Below, one piece after another: positions 57,470 to 64,000 of a DNA stretch of 64,000 nucleotides. Within the stretch, counting starts at the first letter, position 1. Every line of letters begins with the position of its first letter. Made by a program: the position numbers and the translations under genes. Source of the DNA: Odobenus rosmarus divergens (taxonomy: Eukaryota > Chordata > Mammalia > Carnivora > Odobenidae); assembly GCF_000321225.1 (NCBI RefSeq), contig NW_004450480.1, positions 919,980 through 983,979 of the forward strand, given 5' to 3'. The notes under the pieces were generated by a model that saw only the letters and a list, made by a program, of their open reading frames with translations, was not told the origin of the DNA and searched no databases.

Positions 57470-57885
57470 ACTTTCATTATTGAAATACAGTGGATATGCA
57501 ATGTTATATTAGTTTCAGGTACACAAAGTAGCAATTCAACAATTCTGTGTATTATGCTACACTCACCATGATAAGTGTAATTAATATACGTCATTGCATG
57601 ATGTTATTATAATATCATTGACTCTATTCCCTATGCCACACTTTTCATCCCCATGACTTATTTATAACCAGAAGTTTGTACTTCCTAATCCTCTCTATTT
57701 TGCCCATCCCTCCACTCTCCTTCTCTCTGGCAACCACCAGTTTGTTTTCTGTATTTATGAGTCTGTCCCTGTTTTTGTTAGTTCGTTTGTTTTGTGTTTT
57801 AGATTCCCCATATATGTGGAATCATATGGTATTTGTCTTTCTCTGCCTGGCTTATTTCACTTAGCACAATACCCTCTAGGTCCAG
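57470..57885 (-). mobile_element. L1 LINE 3' UTR fragment, antisense
   Basis: GTTATATTAGTTTCAGGTAC near 57502, GCAACCACCAGTTTGTTTTC near 57730 and TATTTCACTTAGCACAATAC near 57853 match the antisense L1 3' UTR (L1MA-like). Confidence 0.85.
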
Positions 57886-59189
57886 TCCTATTTTCATACT
57901 ACTCTTATTTATCCAGCACCTTTGCTCCCCTTTCTTCCAGGAACAGACCCCAAACTCACCTCACTCCACTGTGATTGGTCTATGGAGGGGCCTCTGAAAC
58001 AAGCTAGCCAATCAGATTGTCTCTTCTGAGGTTTTGAAACTTGAGCAGAGACTTCTTATTTCTGGTGCTATCATTTAAAGCACCATCCCAGAGGAAAGAA
58101 CTACGTGTTCTACTGCCAAGTCTTCCTAGGTCTTGTTTTTTCTTTTTTTTTTTTTTGAACTTTCTTGGCTAAATCAATCTTTGCTCAAACTAGCTGGAGG
58201 TGCATTAAGTTAAATGAAACCAAAATAACATAACCAGTACTTTAGTGGGGGCTATAAACATTGATGCAGAGACCCACTCTCCTTTCTTTGGGACCCAAGG
58301 GAAGCATAAGGGATAGTTGTTAGTCACAAGCTGACAGGTAGATCAAAGTGTTCAGGTCAAATGACCTCAAGCATCAGAACAAAGTAAGAAGTTGGACGCT
58401 CTGCCAAGTGTAAGGTGGAAGAATGTGATTATAAAAAGAGCTTAACATTTGAAGACATTTTTATCTCCTGATCTTGTGGTGCAAAATCTGTAGAGAAAGA
58501 TCAAACAGTACTTAGGAGATGCTTGGATGAAACCAACTGCAAGTCTTTGGAACCTAGGTTTAGAAGTTGAGTCCAGTTTTCACAGGAAAAGGGAAGCTAG
58601 TCTGTACAATTAAGGGAAGGAAGGAATTGTATCTGGTGTATGTTGGGGGATGGATAGAGAGAATGTTGAGAAGAGTTATAACAGACCTCAGCAGTATTTA
58701 GAGATACGGTGAGGGAAGAATGTCCCTCTGCAGTCCCTCAAAGTGGAAATTTGATGAGAATAGAAATGACTAGTGAAAGAGGATTTACTGTGGTTTTTTG
58801 CTGAATGGTGTGTAATTAAAAAAAAATCCTCTATATAATCTTGCCTAAGAAAACTCCCATCAATGGTCCATTACTCTTTCCTGTTTCGGGGTTGGTAGAC
58901 ATTTGCTTGTGCAGGGGAAGCAGGGAAAGGCAAATGGAAAGGGTTGGAGAAGATGCAGATCTCAAATCGGTTGCACAATAATCACCTGGGAATCAACAAA
59001 AGATAATAAAATATTTTCAAGTCAGAATCTGCCTAGGAAAGAACAAAAGCATCTGCCCTAGAAAGAGCTGTTTGTGTCCTAGAACTTGCTCTGACAGTGC
59101 TGTGGTTAGAGTAGCCTGGAAGCAGAAGAGAGAACACATATGGACATGGAGGTGGTGTAGATTCTGGCTCTGAGAGGGTAAGGAGGTTG
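57886..59189. other. Non-coding sequence
   Basis: A T-run is at about 58138-58156. No exon or clear repeat recognised. Confidence 0.35.
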
Positions 59190-59614
59190 ATAAATCCTCT
59201 TTGCAAAACAACAACAAAAGAAACTATAAAACTAGACAAAATTGTCAAAAACAGTCATTTCAGGGTTCTGGAAATGGACCAAAAGGAAACAACAAATTGA
59301 AAAGCACATATTCACAAAAAACTGCTGATTTTCGGGTAAGAACAGTAGGAGTCTGTGGCTTTCTTGCCTGTAGCTACTCCCACACCCCACGCCAAATTGG
59401 CCAGCATGCAGTTCTATCAGATGGGACTGACCATGAAAACTAGCAGCCTTGTTGCAGGAGGCGGAAACTAACTTGATTTAGAGCAGAGAGTGGAAAATTT
59501 GCAACCAAGGTGAATGGGAAAGGGCTAGAGCTCTCTGAGCCCAAGATTTCAGTTGCAATGGGGGTGGGGGATGACAGAATGAAGGACTATCAAGAACTTT
59601 AACAGGCATATGAA

Positions 59615-59678
59615 TTAGCCATTGGAAGTCTTAATAACCATGCCACTTAGCAACTGGAAGTCTTAATAACCTTTCCAC
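59615..59678. repeat. Imperfect 32-bp tandem duplication
   Basis: Units 59615-59646 and 59647-59678 agree at 28 of 32 bases around TGGAAGTCTTAATAACC. It lies in the 5' part of the old L1. Confidence 0.85.
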
Positions 59679-60347
59679 AGATCACTGACTGTCTAGGAGC
59701 CTACGCTCATACACAATGGAGAATTGAGAGAATCCATGGAAAGTAAATGCTAGAGCAGAATTGAAAACTGCCTAAATTTTGAATGCATTCCTCAAACCAA
59801 ACATAGATCCACCAGCAGAGGGTGAAGGCCTTCTGAGCTGAAGGTATTTGTGCACAGTCACTGATTGATCACTGGTTGGCCACTAGGCTATGTAGACATA
59901 AGCCAGAAAATAAAAATAAACAGAGAAAAACCAAGCAGAGGCTGCACACTGTGGGGTGACAATCTAATTCTATAGATTAAGTACAGGCAAGTTACTTAAA
60001 ACAGCAAAAAACAAACAGAAACAAACAAAAACCATCATCCCAAAAAAGGGAAATTACAATCCAGTGTTGCTATAATAAATTATCTAAAATATCCAATTTT
60101 TAACAAAAAGTTTTGAGAGCTAGAAAAACAGGAGAGGGTGACACATATTCAAGATGAAAAGTAGTCAATAGAAACTGTCTCTTCATGGGTTTAGGTGTTG
60201 GATTAACAGAAACGATCTCAAAGAAACTATTACAAGTGTGTTCAAATAATTGAAAGATGCCATGTTTAAAGAACAAAAGAAAACGTGATGACCATGACTC
60301 AACAATAGGGAATATCAACAAAGGAACAGAATCTATTAAAAAGAAAC

Positions 60348-60463
60348 AAATGGAGGGGTGCCTGGCTGGTTCAATCAGTAGATCATATGACTCTTGATAT
60401 CAGGGACCTGAGTTCGAGCCCTATGTTGGGTGTAGAGTCTACTTGAAAAAAAAAATAAATGGA
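60348..60463 (+). mobile_element. Short tRNA-type carnivore SINE inside L1
   Basis: GGGTGCCTGGCTGGTTCAAT head, GAGTTCGAGCCCTATGTTGG core and an A-tail. AAATGGA flanks at 60348-60354 and 60457-60463. Confidence 0.9.
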
Positions 60464-60487
60464 AATTTTAAAGTTGACAAATAAAAT

Positions 60488-60503
60488 AATAATAATAATA
60501 ATA
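60488..60503. repeat. (AAT)n microsatellite
   Basis: Five units of AAT just after the SINE inside L1. Confidence 0.9.
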
Positions 60504-62520
60504 TAACCCTAATGAAAAACTCACCAGATGGACACACTAGCAGAACGGAGATGGCAGAAGAAAGAATAAGTGAACTTACATGTAAATCAAGAGAACTGAT
60601 TCAATCTGGAAGACAGGGATAAAAGACTGAAGGAAATGAAAGTCTAGGAGCTCTATGGGACAACATCAAGTGTAACACATGTAAAATGGGCATCCCAGAG
60701 AGAGAGGAGAAGGAAAAAAGGAGCAGAAAAATCATTTGAAGAAATAATGGCCTAGAACTTCCCAAATTTGATGAAAAGTATTCAACTACAGATCCAAGAG
60801 TTTCAGTGAACTCTAAGTAGATAAACATGGAATTTCTCATCTAGACGCATCAGAGGCAAATTATTGAAAGACAAAGAAAAGATCTTGAAAGCAGCAAGAG
60901 TGAAAGGACTCATTATATAGAGTCAAAAAATCCAACTAACTATTGACTACTTATCAGGAACAGTGGAGGCCAGAAGGCCTCAAACTGCTAAAAGGAAATG
61001 ATTATCAGCTAAGAATTTTACATCAAAATTATTCTTGAACAAAGAAGGTAAAACAGAAATATGTTCAGGTAAACAAAGGCAGAGAAAATCCATTGCTAAA
61101 GACCTGCCTTACAAGATATATTAAAGGCAGTGCTCCAGGCTGCATGGAAATATCTTCAGGCAGTAACCCAGATCCTTGAGAAAGAAAAAAAGAGCACAAG
61201 AAATGGTAAAAATAAAAGACTATATGGATGTATTTTTCTCTTTTCTACTCTTAATTTCTTAAATAATATAGGAGTGAATAAAGCAATAATTGTTAACACT
61301 AAATGCAAATAGTAACCCTAGGAGAGCTGGTGTGACAAGATTAATATCAGGCAAAATAGACTTGAAGACAAGAAATATTGCTAGAGATAAAAAAGAGAGA
61401 TTTAATAATGATAAAATGGTCAATATATCATGAAGGTATTAACAATTATAAATGTATATATGTACCTGACAAAAGAGACCCAAAATACACAAAGCAGAAA
61501 CTGACAGAATTAAAAAGAGAAACCAAAAATTTGAAAATTATAGTTGGAGATTTCAATATACCATTGTACATGATTAATAGAATAAGCCAGAAAATCTTGT
61601 CAACAAGAATAATGAAGATCTGAACACTTTCAAGCACTTGACCTAACTGACATTTATAGAATACTCCACCCAATGACAATAGAATACACATTCTTTTCAA
61701 GTGCACATGGAACATTCTCTAGTATAGACCATATGCTAAGGACTAAGACAGTTTCAATAAATTTTAAATGTTAGAAATCAAAGAATGTTCTTTGACTACA
61801 AAACAATTACATTAGAACTCAACAACAGAAAGAAATTTGAGTCATCTCCAAATATTTAGAAATCAAACAATATAATTCTAAATAACCCATGAGAAAGTAG
61901 AAGATCTTTTTCACTGAATGAAAATAAAAGTATAAAATATCAAAAATTGTGGGTACAGATAAGGTAAAACTTAGAAATTTATAGCACCAAATGCTGGTAA
62001 TAGAGCAGACAAAAAAGATGTCAATCAATAATAGAAGCTTCCATCTTAAGAAACTAAAAACAAACAAACAAAAAAAAATGGCCGAGCAGAAATCTGTGAC
62101 CTAGAAAACAGAAAAACAATAGAGAAATTCAATGAAACCAAGTTTGCATTTTAAAAGGATCAACAAAATTGATAAGCCTTTGGTTACTAAACAAGAGATG
62201 AAGAGAGAAGACAAAGATGATCAAAAAAAGATATGAAAGAAGCGTCATACTACCGACCCTACAAAGATTAAAAGGCTATCTGAGAATATTCCGTACAACT
62301 CTATGTATAAAACTCTATCTTAGCAGAAACCAGTGAATTCTTAGAAAGATACAAACGATCATAACTGACTTGAGAAGAAATAGAAAATCTGAATAGACCT
62401 ATATAAAGAAATCATATTAGTGAGTAAAAATCTTCGTATGTAGAAAAGCCTAAGGTCAGAAAGCTTCACAGTTACCTTCTGTGAAATAGTTAAGGGAAAA
62501 ACTACCAATTATCCAAAATC

Positions 62521-62679
62521 CTTTTTCAAAAATTAAAGAGTATGAAAATAGAAAGTCTCAGGTCTTTGTGCTGAAAGTACTGAGGCAGCAGAAATGGTGC
62601 TTTGGCGTTTGCCTAACGAAAAAGAGAGAATCCTCTTCCCCCTGTTTCCATACCATACAGGCTATTGAACTTGTATGAT
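62521..62679. other. Short unassigned stretch
   Basis: No match to the flanking elements. Confidence 0.3.
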
Positions 62680-63108
62680 TCAGAGTTCTTTAGAGAAACA
62701 GAGCACATAGAATACATAGGCATATATAAGTCGAGATGTATGACAGGAATAGCCTCATGCAATTATTGAGGCTGAGAAGTCCCTTTGCAAGCTGACGACC
62801 CAGGGAAGCCAGTGGTATAATTCAGCCCAAGTCCCAAAGGTTGGGTACCAGGAGTCCAGGAGAGAGGATGGATGTCTTAGTTCTGGCAGGAAGAATTCAC
62901 CATTTCTCCACTTTTTTGTTCTATTTGGACCCTCAATAGGTTGGATGATATCACTCATGTTTGGGAGGGCCATCTTTACCTGGTTCAATTATTCCAGTGC
63001 TAATTTCTTCCTGAACCTCCCTCACAGACACACCCAGAAATAATGTTTTACCAGCTGTCTGGGCATCCCTTATGCTATTCAGGCTGACACCTACAATTAA
63101 TCATCACA
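62680..63108. mobile_element. Old interspersed repeat, probably LINE-derived
   Basis: It begins with TTCAGAGTTCTTTAGAGAAA near 62681 and continues with TTATTGAGGCTGAGAAGTCC near 62763. TGTTCTATTTGGACCCTCAA lies near 62917 and CCCTCACAGACACACCCAGA near 63018. It ends ACAATTAATCATCACA near 63094. This is a recurring mammalian family I know by phrasing but cannot name safely. The 77-codon minus-strand frame inside is not a gene. Confidence 0.5.
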
Positions 63109-63112
63109 GAAC

Positions 63113-63578
63113 TGTTAGGAAAATAATGGTTCTTCTCTTTGACAATGCAGAATAAAATGGAGTAAGCATTACTAAGAGAGTTATTTCAAATGGAGCCAGG
63201 AGGACGTTGAAGAGGTGGGGCTTAGGCATGTCTTCTGTCCCAAATTCTCAGAATTCTTTCTGAACTCAGCTAAAAGCCCAGGCATCTGCTATAGGTGAGA
63301 ATGGATATAAATTAACTTTCCACCTAACACTTGCCCTAGCAACCAACCACCTATGGGTTAGTGTAACTGTAGCTAGATCGGTACCAGTCACATTTCCTTC
63401 AAAACAATTTATATACATTCCCTCTATCCTCTTTAAAATCTCTAACTTCTTTTGTCTCCCCAGGGCATGCTTTCAATTTCAGTAGAATCTATGCCTCCTG
63501 GATTGCAATCCCTAAGACCCCAAATAAATGCACATATTTTATTTTGCAGCTTGCAGTTTTGTCTTTTGTTGGTTGACA
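63113..63578 (+). mobile_element. Possible solo LTR
   Basis: A 466-bp unit starts TGTTAGG and ends GGTTGACA. It contains TTTAAAATCTCTAACTTC near 63432, a polyadenylation signal AATAAATGC near 63523, and a GT-rich end (TTTTGTCTTTTGTTGGTTGA). That order suits a retroviral-type long terminal repeat. I see no flanking target-site duplication and no internal retroviral genes in the window. Confidence 0.45.
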
Positions 63579-64000
63579 TCTTCAAAAAGTCAAAAGCCTT
63601 CTCTTCTTCACCGCTTTCCTCGCCTCCTGCCTTCAGGGGAAGGTTAACACTTCTGTAAAATAACATTTCACCTACATATTTCTCGGGTCACAAAGCCAAT
63701 TTGAAGAAATGATTAATGTAGATATGTTACTCCTTTAGGGCAAATTTTGTATTAAAATATTTTCCCCATAAAATACAATGGACATTCGTATTTCCTGCTA
63801 AAGAGACGTCTGACATTAAATTCAATTTTTGTTAACCTGTACTTGGCCTCTCCCCACCACAACCCCCACCTTGCCTCACTACCTTTCTAGGCTTCTGAGG
63901 ATGTGTATATTTATTCTTGCAACTCAAAAAATCTTCCAGGATATGCTAAATTTTTCACCGATTAATTTACACAACGGAAACCCCAACCCCTTCCAGAGCT
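63579..64000. other. Non-coding sequence to window end
   Basis: Nothing recognised. Confidence 0.35.

Larger units (their letters stand above)
59190..62520 (+). mobile_element. Long degraded L1 LINE, ORF1 and start of ORF2
   Basis: The order of an old L1 is visible. A 5' region comes first, then ORF1 text (GAAGAAATAATGGCCTAGAA near 60738; GAACAGTGGAGGCCAGAAGG near 60958). The endonuclease part of ORF2 follows (GGAGATTTCAATATACCATT near 61546; AATACACATTCTTTTCAAGT near 61683; AAATTGATAAGCCTTTGGTT near 62166), and the copy breaks off near 62515 before the catalytic reverse-transcriptase core. Frameshifts and stops are numerous; the longest frame is about 80 codons. A short SINE interrupts it at 60355-60456. 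Confidence 0.85.

Noticed and set aside
61378..61715. Frames resembling an endonuclease/reverse transcriptase
   Set aside because: They are shreds of the decayed L1 at 59190-62520, full of stops and frameshifts, not a host gene.
62755..62988. 77-codon minus-strand frame with protein-like composition
   Set aside because: It sits inside an old interspersed repeat whose text recurs across mammalian genomes.
1..64000. CRISPR array, operon, phage or bacterial gene content
   Set aside because: No regularly spaced repeats, no long contiguous genes, and abundant mammalian SINE/LINE elements; prokaryotic features are not expected.

Overview
The window looks like ordinary mammalian nuclear DNA, most likely from an arctoid carnivore (bear, pinniped or mustelid/raccoon group). 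The evidence is about a dozen tRNA-derived carnivore SINEs with a GCCTGGGTGGCTCAGT-type head, a CT-rich body and an AATAAATAAA tail, plus a short young carnivore-type L1 3' end. I see no dog-type SINEC_Cf copy, which argues against a canid. No protein-coding exon was recognised anywhere. The many short reading frames are chance frames, simple-repeat frames or decayed transposon frames.

Layout. 1-18.9 kb: intron-like or intergenic DNA with L2, MIR, hAT-type miniature elements and four SINEs, and an exact 90-bp tandem duplication at 3427-3606. 18.9-20.5 kb: the one clear regulatory landmark, a strong CpG island at about 19.04-20.30 kb flanked by a (CA/CG)n microsatellite and a polypurine tract. 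It has GC boxes, a CCAAT motif, an E-box and two good minus-strand splice donors (exon ends near 19788 and 19473). This suits a TATA-less promoter and a mainly 5'-UTR first exon transcribed toward lower coordinates; the gene itself could not be named. 20.5-37 kb: MIR, L2, MER20-like and Charlie-type relics with three SINEs, and a candidate conserved non-coding block at 25.1-26.0 kb. 37.6-39.7 kb: a 3' L1 copy on the minus strand carrying a SINE inside a SINE. 40-52 kb: old L2 and MIR, one antisense SINE and miniature DNA elements. 52.9-53.9 kb: a repeat-free block rich in TAAT motifs, the best enhancer candidate, followed by a long alternating purine-pyrimidine repeat. 54-64 kb: L2, MIR, three L1 pieces, one young L1 with a clear target-site duplication, a long degraded L1 (59.2-62.5 kb) split by a SINE, and a possible solo LTR.

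There are no operons, CRISPR arrays, rRNA or functional tRNA genes. I found no undescribed biological system. The items most worth checking are the CpG-island promoter, the two candidate conserved elements, the exact 90-bp duplication and the insertion nests. Repeat names come from recognising family consensus by eye, so edges are approximate unless target-site duplications are cited.
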